A stretch of 64,000 nucleotides of DNA from assembly GCF_040869045.1 (NCBI RefSeq), contig NC_090321.1, positions 91,494,603 through 91,558,602 of the forward strand, in the 5' to 3' direction. Within the stretch, counting starts at the first letter, position 1; the number at the start of each line of letters is the position of its first letter. Source of the stretch: Eurosta solidaginis (taxonomy: Eukaryota > Arthropoda > Insecta > Diptera > Tephritidae). This document shows, in pieces, positions 1 through 10,792 of the stretch. Position numbers and translations under genes: made by a program. Under the pieces are notes generated by a model, which saw nothing but the letters and a program-made list of their open reading frames with translations, was not told the origin of the DNA and did not search any database.

Positions 1-190
1 CCGCGATAGTTGGCGCTATTTGCAGGATCCCCTTTCTTGTGGATTGGGCAAAGAACACCTAAATTCCAACCGTCGGGCATACACTCACCCGACCATATTT
101 TGCAAACGAAGCTGACGCAGGCGCCTTACCAACTCCTCGCCACCGTATTTGAGTAGCTCCGCATGCAATCCAATCTTTGATCAGCTATTG
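1..190 (-). pseudogene. LINE reverse-transcriptase fragment
   Basis: Read on the minus strand, this holds the start of a non-LTR retrotransposon RT domain. The right part reads as HAELLKYGGEELVRRLRQL and, after a one-base frame change near 75-80, continues CMPDGWNLGVLCPIHKKGDP followed by ANSANYRG. The 'W..G..CPIHKKGD...NYRG' block is the classic RT finger motif of LINE ORF2 proteins. The frame change and the lack of flanking element parts mark it as decayed. The window edge cuts off the rest, so I cannot tell how much of ORF2 remains to the left. The clade is not fixed (RTE, I and Jockey types share this block). Confidence 0.8.
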
Positions 191-817
191 TCACTAAATT
201 ATGGACGAAAATTGTAAGATTGTCAACGGCATTAGCCGAAATTCCACTATTTTCCCATTTGAACTAATAGTAATGGTTACCATGTTAGTCATGTCAAAAC
301 CGAGTTAGTGAATAGTAAAATCGTTATGGTAAGCGAAAAATCGTGAATTAAAACCTCGTTAAAATTTGGTTAATTCCAACACTGTCGCTTCGCTCTGCAA
401 GTAATCTAAATTGATTAGAAAATTGAGCTGCTCATTTGTGCAATTCCAAGAGAATGTTGGTGTTTACTCTCAAACTCAAAAGTGAAGATTCTGCCTTGCC
501 AATCACTCTTAAGGTGTCGTTATCTGAAAAACTTTGATTATATGTCTTGTTGTTACTATTTTACCCTAGGATTCGACCATGGCTTTTGTGTGTAATCTAC
601 TACTAGTAATCTACCAGGTTTTTAACATTTATTTTGAAGAAATTTTACATTTATTTAATAAAATGGGAAAAATTTCAACAACGTGTCATCAGGACGGACA
701 AGGCGACAGCTCTTTCGATTATACTTTCAAAGCCTTTTCTGCCGGAATTGGGATATTAACCCGCACTCCTAGGATGGTTGAACTATTAGAAACGCTCAAG
801 GCATGACGTGACTGAAT
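191..817. other. unassigned sequence
   Basis: I see no recognisable gene or element. A 75-codon frame at 579-806 has no motif I know and is probably chance. Confidence 0.5.
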
Positions 818-880
818 GCACGAGCACACAGCTCTGTATTAAAACGTTAGGTTTCGCCCGAACTTAAACTTCCTTACCCG
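818..880 (-). repeat. terminal scrap of the tephritid-type interspersed repeat
   Basis: The bases around 'ttcgcccgaacttaaacttcc' match, in inverse orientation, the edge of the repeats at 7857, 17827, 29007 and 40577 (edge motif 'ctaagttcgggtgtaacc'). Only the edge is present here. Confidence 0.5.
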
Positions 881-920
881 TGCACTTCTAAAATTAAAAC
901 ATACGATCTCGTTAAATAAT

Positions 921-1312
921 AAAATAATTAAAAAAATTTTAAGTTAAACGATTTTATTGAAAACAATATTTACATGAAGTAATAATAATACGAAAAGGTA
1001 GAAAATAATTAGGTAGGTCCTAGGTACTAGTCCTCACACTCCTCATCAATCTAGGGCGTTAATCAGACAATTAAATAAAGCGTTGGGCGCGTGAAATTTC
1101 TAAAAATGTGAGGCGTATCATAACCTGATTAAGGCTCAGTTGGTCTTATATATGACTATCAATATTGTCTGATCAACGCCCTAGATTGATAAGTAGTGTG
1201 ATGACTAGTACCTAGGACATAACTAATTATTTTCTAGATTTTCGTATTATTATTATTTCATGTAAGTATTGTTTTCAATAAAAACGTACTAAAATTTTTT
1301 TTGAATTATTTT
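921..1312. repeat. long palindrome (fold-back), copy 1
   Basis: The left arm (about 921-1075) and right arm (about 1163-1312) are imperfect reverse complements. Landmarks are 'cctaggtactagtcctcaca' on the left and 'gtgatgactagtacctagg' on the right, and 'catcaatctagggcgttaat' against 'gatcaacgccctagattgat'. The spacer is about 90 bases. A second copy in opposite orientation lies at 57350-57755, where the arms reach further inward, so this copy has lost some inner arm. Both copies sit next to a helicase C-terminal fragment, so the palindrome appears to be part of one element. Confidence 0.85.
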
Positions 1313-1498
1313 ATTTTCAAGTTTTAAGTCTTTATTTAGTTGCCTATTATTTCTCATTATTTTTAGTTCATTTAGTGACTCATTACTACACGAATTCTTT
1401 CCTGACAATTTGTTACAATCTAAGTCCTCAATACGTAATCCTTCCAAAGACTTTACTCGACTCTGCGCCACGTATGCTTGTCCCTCCTCGAAATCCAA
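1289..1498 (-). pseudogene. PIF1-type helicase C-terminal fragment, copy 1
   Basis: The encoded 69 residues start EEGQAYVAQSRVKSLEGL and continue with IEDLDCNKL. The GQAYVA.SRV..L.GL block is the last conserved motif of PIF1-family DNA helicases (superfamily 1), which unwind DNA with ATP. Only this tail remains; no Walker A or B motif is visible upstream, so it cannot be an active helicase. Compared with the sister copy at 57152-57325, the natural stop has changed from TAA to TTA and the frame runs on into the palindrome. PIF1-like helicases are carried by Helitrons and some other large DNA transposons; which applies here is open. Confidence 0.7.
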
Positions 1499-1860
1499 AA
1501 TATTTTGATGTCACTTCTACGGGACAATATGTAATATTTTTCCAAATATGAGCCAAATCGGACATCATAGGTCGCTTTAAATTTTTTTGAATATCTCGAT
1601 CCTTGCGCCACCTAGCGGCGATTTTTTCACAGGCCGTTTTCTATTCTTGCATGTATTATGTGTTCCAAATAAAAACAAAATCGGACCACAAATACGATTT
1701 TTTGAAATATTTCGATCCATGCGTCACCTATCAGAGTTTTTCTTTCTTATTATTGCATTGTCATCGGGTTCTGAACTATATTCCAAGTTTCAAGCGTGTG
1801 GCTTATCGGTAAGTTACTAAAGTTTCAATTACAAAATTCGTGCCAACCAGCAGCGTATCA
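1499..1860 (-). repeat. short direct repeats next to the helicase fragment
   Basis: Two imperfect units about 115 bases apart share 'gatccttgcgccacctag' (near 1599) and 'gatccatgcgtcacctat' (near 1714), each preceded by 'aatatctcgatcc' or 'aatatttcgatcc'. The same block occurs in inverse orientation at 56905-57150, again beside the helicase fragment. Confidence 0.65.
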
Positions 1861-2364
1861 AGTCAAGCTAAATAAAACCCTTTAAAAATACAAAATACTT
1901 CTATCGCCATACATATAAGTATCAGGAACGGTTTAATTTGAAAGTATGATAGACATTTCTGAAACAGCAAAACAGCTGATCTTTTATCACAGCAGGAAAT
2001 TTGTATTCAGCACAAAGCAATGTACATAGTGTGACGAATATGAGTGACACTAAGTGATACTCACATCCCTAGTCTGATGCTAAGTAAATGAAGTCACAAC
2101 AACAATAAAGCAGACAGTCACTTGTATCTACATTAACGAATAAATCATTATGTCTACACATATGTACGTACACGCAGCAGAGAAGAGATGCACAAACACA
2201 TGCAGATATCTGAGATGCTCCCAAAAGTATGCAATTGCGATTGTGGAAGTGTCGCTCACAAATACAAGCATATGAGAAGCTAAATATGCTGTAGTTATAA
2301 TTATATGGCGGTCACTAAGTAAATTCTGGAAGTGCCTAGAAGATGCCACGAGGAAATAACAGAG

Positions 2365-2370
2365 TATAAA
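2365..2370 (+). promoter_or_regulatory. LTR TATA box
   Basis: TATAAA within 'gagtataaaagcaccagcgg', in the same place in the 3' LTR (5419-5424). It probably marks the U3 promoter; transcription would start roughly 25-30 bases downstream. Confidence 0.6.
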
Positions 2371-2531
2371 AGCACCAGCGGTAGAGGCGCTACAAGCAGT
2401 TTCGATTAAGACGCTATCTAGCGAGCAATAGCAGTATTATTTTGAAGGTCAGTTTCATTTGAGCTATCAATCAGTTTGGTTATTAAGCAAGCTATTCGTT
2501 GCAAAGTATAAGTGTTATTGTGAAGTAATTT

Positions 2532-2537
2532 AATAAA
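2532..2537 (+). promoter_or_regulatory. LTR poly(A) signal
   Basis: AATAAA in 'taataaaggccattt', repeated in the 3' LTR (5583-5588) and in the solo LTR at 14398-14825. It lies near the LTR end, as expected for the R/U5 boundary. Confidence 0.5.
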
Positions 2538-2645
2538 GGCCATTTTTCCATTATTCAATATTGGAGTTATTTATTCAACAGTTTAGCGATACGAACGTTG
2601 GCAGAAGATTGCAAATAAGGGGAATTGCAGTAAGTTCGTTACAAT

Positions 2646-2660
2646 TGGTGTCACAAGAGG
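2646..2660 (+). promoter_or_regulatory. primer binding site
   Basis: TGGTGTCACAAGAGG begins two bases after the 5' LTR. The sister element has TGGTGTCAGAAGTGG at the same place (48044-48058, minus strand), which fits the 3' end of an insect tRNA-Leu (from memory). Two mismatches here suggest weakened priming. Confidence 0.65.
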
Positions 2661-2702
2661 AATTGTTGAATAAATTCCGAAGACTTCGAATACAACTTGG
2701 AC

Positions 2703-4753
2703 ATGCCAAAGTTAAGTGAATTGAAGATCCAGAAACTGTAGATGGAGTTGGAGAGCCGTAGATTGAATACAACGGACATTAAACTGGAACTTCAGGAACG
2801 ACTACGACAGGCAATGGAATTAGAAGGAATTGACGTGGAAGAGTATGACTTTCATCTTGATGGCGAGGAAACAACAAAAATGGAAGAGACAGTTACGCAG
2901 ACAGTTACGAGCACATACTTGAACATGAATTTGGCTGCAATATCTGCTCAAACATCGACAGTGGCTTCTCAACTGGAATCGCAAAAGACAGATATAACAT
3001 CTCAACTGGCATCTCAACTGGAAGAGCAAAAGACAGATATAACATCTCAACTGGCATCTCAACTGGAAGAACAAAAGACAAGTATAGTATCCCAACTGGA
3101 ATCACAGGAGACACGTATAACATCTAAAATGGAAACACAGTTAGAAGAACAGAAGACATATATGGCTGAGCAGTTGAAAGCACAAGAATCTCGCATATCT
3201 TCGCAACTGTCAGAACAGGAAGCAAGGGTATCATGAAAACTGGAAGCGCAGGATGCAAAAATCGCTCAATTTCAGACAGAAGTGGATGATTTGAAAGGTC
3301 GTATGGAGCAGTTACAACTAAATCGCCCAGCTGTTTCAGCAAGCAATCCGAAGGGAACGACACCATCCTTTGACGGTTCTGTTCCTTTCCAGGTCTTCAA
3401 GCTACAGTTTGAGAAGACCGCAGCAGTGAACAACTGGAATACGGAAGATAAAGTTGCTGCACTGTTCGTGGCATTGAAGGGCCCAGCAGCCGAAATCCTA
3501 CAGACGATTCCCGAAGGAGAGCGGAACAACTATGAAGCATTGATGGCTGCTGTGGAACGACGTTATGGAAGCGCGCATAGAAAGCAGATACATAGACTTT
3601 GCAGGAGTTTGCGTCAAATGTCGAAAGGTTTGCACATTTGGCGAATGCCAACGCACCCGTGGAATACACCGAAAGGTTAAAAATTCAGAGCTTTATAAAT
3701 GGCATACGGGTCGTCGAAACGAAGCGAGCCACATACGCAAACCCAAAGCCGACATTTGCAGAAACGGTATCACATGCATTAACTCAGGAAACTGCCTCAC
3801 TATTGAGTAAACCAGCAATCAAAGCACGATGTTTGGAAGTAGAAAGGCCAGAGTGGGTAGATGCAATATTAGAGGTGCTGAAAGGATCGCAAAAGCGGAG
3901 TGGAAGAGTTACCAAATGCTTCAAATGTGGGAAGCCTGGCCATATTGCACGTCATTGCGATCTTGGTCCTAATAGTTCCAACAATGTGGGTGGCCGTAAA
4001 CGCAAAGCTGGAGGAGATGAGCAAGAGCGTGTCAGATATAAAGAACGAAAACTTGCCCCAGCTATTGAATGTCCTGTGATATCTGTGTCGCAAATTGGAA
4101 GAAAATCGAGCAGTCTTACCGTCAAAGGAAAGCTGGATGGCAAGGAGTGTGTACTGACTGTAGATAAGAGCGCATCTCATTCCTTAATCCGATCTGACTT
4201 GGTTAACAGGAGAGTAAAACCCTTACCTGGAGCAGGGTTGCGTACGGTCACTGACGAGTATAACCAAGTCCAAGGAGAAATCGTATGTGAGGTATCAATT
4301 GGAAAGGTCATGGTTTTACACAAATTCATTGTGGCGGAGATCGTTGTAGAAGTCATATTGGGAGTGGACTTCTTGGTTGACCATGACATCAAGATCGATC
4401 TGCAGAGAAGGGTGATGCGTTATAAGAACCAGGATATACCACTTAACTTCAGTTTGCAGAAAAAGTTCAGTAGTAATCGAGTACTGGTGGAAAAGACTCG
4501 ACAAAGACCACGAAAGTCAAAGGCAAAAGTTGATAGATCGAATGGGCCAAATAAAGCAAAATCAAAAGTACCTGCGAGAAAAACACTGGCATTGACAAGA
4601 CTTAATGGACTCACAAAACCGAAGCAACGAATTTCCCAGAAAGAATGCGAGGGTACTTTCAAGCCAGAGCGCACTATTGTTGTGAAACGTGGGAACGATA
4701 GTGATTATGCGAGCCAATCCGCCAAGCGCAAGCTCTACGAAGTAGTTCATTGA
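2703..4753 (+). pseudogene. gypsy gag-protease region, broken
   Basis: The natural start is ATG at 2703, by comparison with the sister element's MAKLSEL start. TAG at 2739-2741 ends it after 12 codons; a second ATG follows directly at 2742. The frame then runs to TGA at 3234-3236, resumes to about 3597 where a deletion shifts frame, and continues at 3599-4753. Visible parts: a Gln/Glu-rich coiled coil, a Gag core (FDGSVPFQVFKLQFEK), a CCHC knuckle CX2CX4HX4C at 3917-3958, and a retroviral-type aspartic protease with the downstream ILGVDFL block. The protease active-site triplet, normally D-T/S-G, reads D-K-S at 4163-4171, so the enzyme should be dead. Confidence 0.88.
2981..3070 (+). repeat. 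45-bp tandem repeat in gag
   Basis: Two near-perfect 45-base units encode the 15-residue heptad-like block TDITSQLASQLEEQK, and weaker copies extend to about 3230. The region should form a long coiled coil. Confidence 0.85.
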
Positions 4754-5067
4754 CCCAGCAACAGAATGCGAGGGAACGATCCAGGATAATGAGTAGTAAG
4801 ATGAAACACAGGTACGACAAGGAAAATAATTCGGAAGGTTTCCGAGAGGGAGATTTGGTACTGCTATACAACCCTCACCGGCGGAAAGGTGTTCCATCCA
4901 AGTTTCGGTGCAGTTGGGAAGGCCCGTACAAAGTTGTGAAGACGATCAGTGATGTCATCTACAGCATACAAGCAATTGGGAAAGCACGAAATAGAAGAGT
5001 GGTACATTTGGCGATGCTAGCAGCGTTTGGATCGAGCGATTTGTCTGATCGGGACGATCAGACTTAG
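4750..5067 (+). pseudogene. gypsy integrase C-terminus
   Basis: An open frame follows the protease frame with a four-base overlap (stop TGA 4751-4753) and lacks its own good ATG. It shows MSSKMKHRYDKENNSEGF, DLVLLYNPHRRKG and WEGPYKVV, the basic and chromodomain-like tail typical of gypsy integrases. The sister element has the same block after an integrase core, so a deletion joined protease directly to this tail here. With no catalytic core it cannot act as an integrase. Confidence 0.8.
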
Positions 5068-5078
5068 GTGCAGGGCTG

Positions 5079-5694
5079 TGTGACGAATATGAGTGACACT
5101 AAGTGATACTCTCATCCCTAGTCTGATACTAAGTATATGAAGTCACAACAACAATAAAGCAGACAGTCACTTGTATCTACATAAACGAATAAATTATTAT
5201 GTCTACACATATGTACGTACACGCAGCAGAGAAGAGATGCACAAACACATGCAGATATCTGAGATGCTCCCAAAAGTATGCAATTGCAATTGTGGAAGTG
5301 TCGCTCACAAATACAAGCATATGAGAAGCTAAATACGTGCATCTGTAGTTATAATTTTATGGCGGTGACTAAGCAAATTCTGGAAGCGCCTAGAAGATGC
5401 CACGTGGAAATCACAGAGTATAAAAGCACCAGCGGTAGAGGCGCTACAAGCAGTTTCGAGTAAGACGCTATCTAGCGAGCAATAGCAGTATTATTTTGAA
5501 AGTCTTCATTTGAGCTATCAATCAGTTTGGTTATTAAGCAAGCTATTCGTTGCAAAGTATAAGTGTTATTGTGAAGTACTTTAATAAAGGTCATTTTTCC
5601 ATTATTCAATATTGGAGTTATTTATTCAACAGTTTAGCTATACGAACGTTGGCAGAAGATTGCAAATAAGGGGAATTGCAGTAAATTCGTTACA
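5079..5694 (+). repeat. 3' LTR
   Basis: Matches 2030-2643 along its whole length and ends ATTCGTTACA, followed by the target duplication ATAG. The bases just before it (around 5061-5078) are not a clear polypurine tract. Confidence 0.92.
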
Positions 5695-5698
5695 ATAG

Positions 5699-7199
5699 TT
5701 TATCGGAATATCTAAGTGACAGACTTACATATGTCAAAAAAACCCACTGAGATTTAGTAAAGCAAAACAATGAATTTAGACTTCGTTTCTTTAAAACAGA
5801 TGTAGGCAAGCGAAAATTATTCCATTAAGGTTTGAAATGTTAAATGAGCTTCCTAGTACTATAAAAAAGTTGAAAACTTAGAAAAAAAAGTTGTTGGAGC
5901 ACTGTAAAACACTTCAAATAAGAAAAAATTTATTTTTCTTCTTTCAAGACCGATCAGCATATTGGAGCTGCCACATGACGTACCGAAAATGGTTCGCTGA
6001 ATGCAAATACATACACATTAATTAAAGTTGAGGGACTGGAAACGAGCGCTTTTAAACCAATCATCCATCCGCTTCTCCTGGAGAATGTCATTTCATACAG
6101 CTAGTTCGTAGTGATTAGAATAACTTTCATTCGGAAAATAAGGATAGCTGCATTATTTATCATTGAAATATTCTGAGAAACTCTGTCTATATGACAGTTG
6201 AAGTAAAGGGGAACTTGAAAGGCGCCCTTTCCAACCCCCTTAATTGAGCAGCTCATTCCGCTGAGCTGCTAATAGTAAGCTGATTGGAATCTGATACATT
6301 TCAACTGCGTTCAAAATAAAATATAAAACATTAGAACTGAATAAATTATAACGCGAGTCTCGGAGTAGGGCAGGATTGAAAACACATGCTTTCTAACCAC
6401 TCTACGAAAGATACTCAATTACTCGTCTTGTAGACCTGCCAGCTATTCTGCTGATCGGAATTCCTGCATTCCGACAGCTTACATATCGGTATCGCTACAA
6501 CTAATAAAATGTATTACTTTAAGTTTTAGACTAAAGCCGTAATAGTAAATAAATTATCAAATTTATATATGGGTATGCATGTGATCATCAAATAATGAAA
6601 ATCATCATTCCATTTAATTAAAATGACTATGTCGTTTTAAGTGTACCTGCATATATATACTAACAAATATTGTTATATGCTGATATGCAGAATTGGCGAT
6701 GTTCAAATTGTCATCCGCAAATGTAATCACTTTTGACCAAATGGAAACCACTTGGATTGATTGGTTTCCGTTCGTTGAAGTTTCGCCATTTCCCCTCCTT
6801 TGCCATTTTCGCAGTTGCATAATCAACGCATGACCGCATCATCAGCAGTAACAGTCATACACCGCAATGCACACATTCTATCAAAAACAGAATACATGAG
6901 TATAAATAACCCAATATTTAATATTACCCTGAAGTCAAACCACAGGGTATGAAATACCTTACAAAATACAAGTCACTGGTACTTTTAACATGGGGATGTG
7001 AAACGAGAGATTTCGATTTCAAACATACCACTTGGTGCTCAACTACTTGTGTAAGATCAAAAACGATATTCATACCTGATTAAGGTAACTAGGGTCTCCG
7101 AATACCTTTTATGATGTTGGTTCAAATAGAGGAGGTATTGACAAAAAATGTAGGCAACTGGATATCACTAGATTGGTGCTCGCGGAGGTGATTCTCAGC
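5699..7199. other. unassigned AT-rich sequence
   Basis: No gene or element recognised on either strand; open frames are short and motif-free. Confidence 0.5.
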
Positions 7200-7865
7200 A
7201 TATCGATCTCTTGATTTGACTTCTGATCCAGTTAGGTTAGTTGGACAGTATAGACCTCACATAGACTGATTGTGTCAATTTTGTGACCAGAATTTGTTTG
7301 ATGACCAAACGTAAGAACTCCAATCAGGTGTCAAGACTTATGTTATAGAATATCTCCATCTTCTTGGTAAAAAGTTTTGACCTCCCCCGCCCTTAATAGC
7401 TGGAGCCTTGACCTGGCGAGCGCAGGATACGAGCAATGAACGTTCTCCACTGTTTCTTCCTGCAGCTCGTACTTCCTACATCTGCTGTAACTTACAAGCA
7501 CGCCCATCGTGAGCATATTTGACCAACTTTGTAGGTTTAATATCGTAGGATTTGCGCATGATGTTAGAAATTTTGAAGCCCCGCGCTTCTTTTCACGCCT
7601 TTCCTGCTTGATGGGTCATATTCAGCTCATGCCCCTTTTTGATTTCTCCCAAACGGATTGGGACGTCTACCGTCAATTCAGCGAGTGCTGCACCCTCCTT
7701 GCCAACTGATTGACCTTTTCGTTACCATCTATCAGTTTTTGACCGGGAACCCAGTATAGATGAATCGTCAGGCCTGAACGCAGTTTTTTCAAATTTTTTC
7801 CTTGCATTCCAGGATCCAGTGGAGTTGCTCTTAAAACTATTAAAAGAAAACAAAAAAACAAGTAA
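7200..7865 (-). pseudogene. LINE ORF2 C-terminal remnant (RNase H plus tail)
   Basis: On the minus strand, 7861-7673 encodes LYWVPGQKLIDGNEKVNQLA, the RNase H block usually seen as WVPGH..I.GNE.AD.LA in I/LOA/R1-type LINEs. Lower down, with frame changes, come YELQEETVENVHCSYPALAR and a tail to about 7200, matching the C-X2-C...H-X4-C end region with its cysteines partly lost. The catalytic H of PGH is Q here. The 62180-63260 region carries the same family. It is non-functional. Confidence 0.75.
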
Positions 7866-8966
7866 AGAAGTCTAAGTTCGGGCGAGACCTCATATTATGT
7901 ACCCAGCTGTGTGCTCTTATATTTATATATTGGGGATACATTTAAAGATATATGTATCGATTTTAATGATTTGAAGGCTGAAATATACTACCTACCCAAA
8001 TGCAAATATCGTCTTCTGTAATAAGGTGACTTTTGTATTAAAAGCTTTTGGGAGAGCTTAGCTAAACGGAGCAGACCAGGACTACTTAAAGTTTTTTCTT
8101 TTATTTTCGTATTTAGCACTTAGATATTTATATGAAGTAATGAAGTGACGTGCCATGGGCGTAGTCGTTAAAGCATTTTGCACAGATCGACATATAATTT
8201 CAAGAACGATAAATTTGAAAAACTGTAAAGTCGTACTAACGTCCTCTGAGTTACGGATTACAAAACTTTTAAATTTTCTTCTACTAAATGTGATCGGTGA
8301 CATGCACATTTTCAAAAATTTACTAAATTTCTTTTTTGAGCTATAAAATTAACTTTCTCGCTAAGTTTTGTCATTCTGCCCATATTTGTTAATGCATTAT
8401 CCTTTTTTTCGAAATTTTCGCTATGGAAAAAGCACGCATGGTTATTATTGTATTTCGACCGTTTTCAATTTTCACAAGGCGTTTATAAACTATCAAATTG
8501 TAAAATGATATCCTTAACGGTTTTTGATTTATGATAAACTTTTTTGTTCTAAATGTGGGGGTCCGCGGCTGTTTTACCAACTTTTACCAAACCTATTTTT
8601 TTCGGCATAAAGTCAACACACATATCAAGTTTCATCACACTATCGGTATTCAGTATTGAATTATTGTACTTTTTCCATTTTTCGAAATTTTCGATATCGA
8701 AAAGTGGACGTGGTTATAGCCCAATCTATTGTGTGATCAAATAAACTGGTGTACCAAATATCGTAACGATATTTTAATTTTAGATCAAGTTATCGTGTTC
8801 ACGGGCGGGCAGACGAACATGGGTCAATCAAAAAACTTTTCGATGCTGACAATTTTGATATAAGAAAGTCTATATCTATCCCGATTTATTTTTGCCATTA
8901 CGTACAATCGTTATCCAATCAAAGTTATAATACCCTTGTATACAAGTACACGATGGGTATAAAAAC
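7857..8966 (+). repeat. interspersed repeat, divergent copy
   Basis: Starts 'aacaagtaaagaagtctaag' and ends 'cgatgggtataaaaa', with internal landmarks shared with 17827-20681 and 40577-42338: 'cgatatcgaaaagtggacg', 'agttatcgtgtt', a 'cgggcgggcagacg' stretch and 'agtctatatctatc'. No coding frame. This copy lacks the 130-bp tandem units. Confidence 0.7.
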
Positions 8967-10324
8967 CAAGTATAGCAGTTAGAGAAGAATCACACAGCAA
9001 ACAACTGAGTATCGGCTTCTGCATCAGTATGACTTTGGCTGCTGAGGTACGCATCCCAGTACCGGAAAAGCTGGGTGATAAAAAATTGGTAATTCAGACA
9101 ACCTTCGGCGTATGTAGTTTTTAGGTATTATCAACAAATATAAAAATGCAATTTTTAGTAAAAATGTGTCATAGCTGGCAGTAGCGCGCCTAATCATCTA
9201 TTGTAAGGCTGTTGTGTTGTACAAGACTGGCATTTTTCGGTCTAGTTTGACTTCTGGCCTAACATTTTAGCTGAAAAGTAATGTTTTTTCTCACTTGTTC
9301 AGTGATTTACTGCAGGGTAGCAGTTGGATACTCGAACCTTTTTTGGTCTGTTCTAAAGCGAGAATTGCAATTGACACCAACAACCGAGAACTGAATTTTG
9401 ATTTGTGTCACAACCAAGCAAATTGGGGTGGTCGGGAAATGACATTGGTCGGACATTGACGTGCACTGATTATGGTTAAGTTAGGAAAGCGTTAACAAAA
9501 ACAATAACTGCAGAGAAACCACAACAAACTACACAAAAGCAAACATACCGAACGAAAATGTGCCGAACTGACAGTTTAAGGGAGAATGTGTAACATGAAA
9601 AAAACAAAAACGCCCAAAAAATATGTTTAGCAAGTTGAAGTGCAAACGTCAACACCAACAAATTCGCATTTAACGTAACAGAGAATTATTAGCCCATGCG
9701 AGAGCATATTTATGTATGGGCGCATACTGATACCAATGCATTTGTATGTATTTATATTAAGATACTTTTGATTATTTCCATATAATTTCATATTTTTATA
9801 CCTAGTTGCGTAAGCAAGCAAAAACTTCTTTGCATAAGTAATGAGACACCAAAGTGGTATTAGAAACTTAGAGGCATTTAAAACTTCAGTTACAAGTTTC
9901 TGTCACAAATAAGATGGGACGGTAGGCCATTTCATGTGCATCTGCCCGTCTACGCTAGTATAAAGTATAAGAATCTGGGTCAGATGTGATAGTTTTCGCT
10001 TTATTGTTGTCTTCTTGTCTGAGAAGGCTGAGACAACAAAGCGTTTTCAGTGCACCTGCTCACCTGCACTACGCCAAAGTTTTGGGTCAGCAGTTTAACT
10101 TCTTTCTTTACTCTGTTCCTGTAATCGCGATTGTATTACTGCGGACTATTTAAAATGCGTTTGGTCTATATTTCCATGATCAAGTTTTGGAAAGCGGTAT
10201 TAGAAGAAGAAAACCGGGGCTCATTGTTACCATGAAGAGAGATTGTTTTCTTAAAAAAACGAAGGTTTAAAATAAAATTGTCAAATTTGATGTAAAAAGC
10301 CTATACAAACTAGGGATATACGCC
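8967..10324. other. unassigned sequence
   Basis: No gene seen. A short hairpin lies at about 9998-10045 ('cgctttattgttgtc' against 'gacaacaaagcg'). Confidence 0.45.
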
Positions 10325-10792
10325 GCCGATTTTCGTCGTTTTTTGCACGCTGCAGCCGAATGTCAAAAATATCGGCGCGGCGGCAGCGGCGGTGGCATCC
10401 GGCGCGGTACTATATTTTCTACTCATTAATTCCAAATATTTAACGAGCTCGAGGCCATATACATACATATATATTCAGATTAAAACCAGGATAGATTTTA
10501 TATATATGTATATATATTAAATTTTATTTAGTCGATATTTCGACCTCAATCTGAGGTCATTCTCAAGACTGTAAAAAACAAACATGAAACATTAAAATCA
10601 TAAAACATACAAAAACCTATTTATAAACTTACACTCTTGGGTGTAGCTTGTCGAATAATTTTACAATACTAAACATAAGTACAAGAAGGCAATAGAACCG
10701 AAAAAGTAAACATAAAAAAATATACAGTAATGGTAAAAAAATATTTACACAAACAGCAATACATTAAACTAACTAAATAATAGGCGAAACTC

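Larger units (their letters stand above)
2030..2643 (+). repeat. 5' LTR
   Basis: Begins TGTGACGAAT and ends ATTCGTTACA-like (here agttcgttaca), giving short inverted ends. It is 614 bases, against 616 for the 3' LTR, with only scattered differences, so the insertion is fairly young. A TATA box is at 2365-2370 and a poly(A) signal at 2532-2537. Confidence 0.92.
2030..5694 (+). mobile_element. Ty3/gypsy-type LTR retrotransposon, internally deleted
   Basis: Two near-identical LTRs (2030-2643 and 5079-5694) bracket a 2.4-kb interior. The element is flanked by the 4-bp duplication ATAG at 2026-2029 and 5695-5698, as expected for gypsy-group integrases. Reading left to right: primer binding site, gag with coiled-coil region, CCHC zinc knuckle, aspartic protease, then an abrupt jump to the integrase C-terminus. 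All of RT, RNase H and the integrase core are missing; the related element at 43448-48579 carries them. It therefore cannot move unaided, and gag and protease are also damaged. Confidence 0.92.

Noticed and set aside
579..806. 75-codon frame as a small gene
   Set aside because: No motif, no conserved context and length expected by chance.
2905..3123. Minus-strand repeat-containing frame opposite gag
   Set aside because: It is the shadow of the 45-bp gag repeat.
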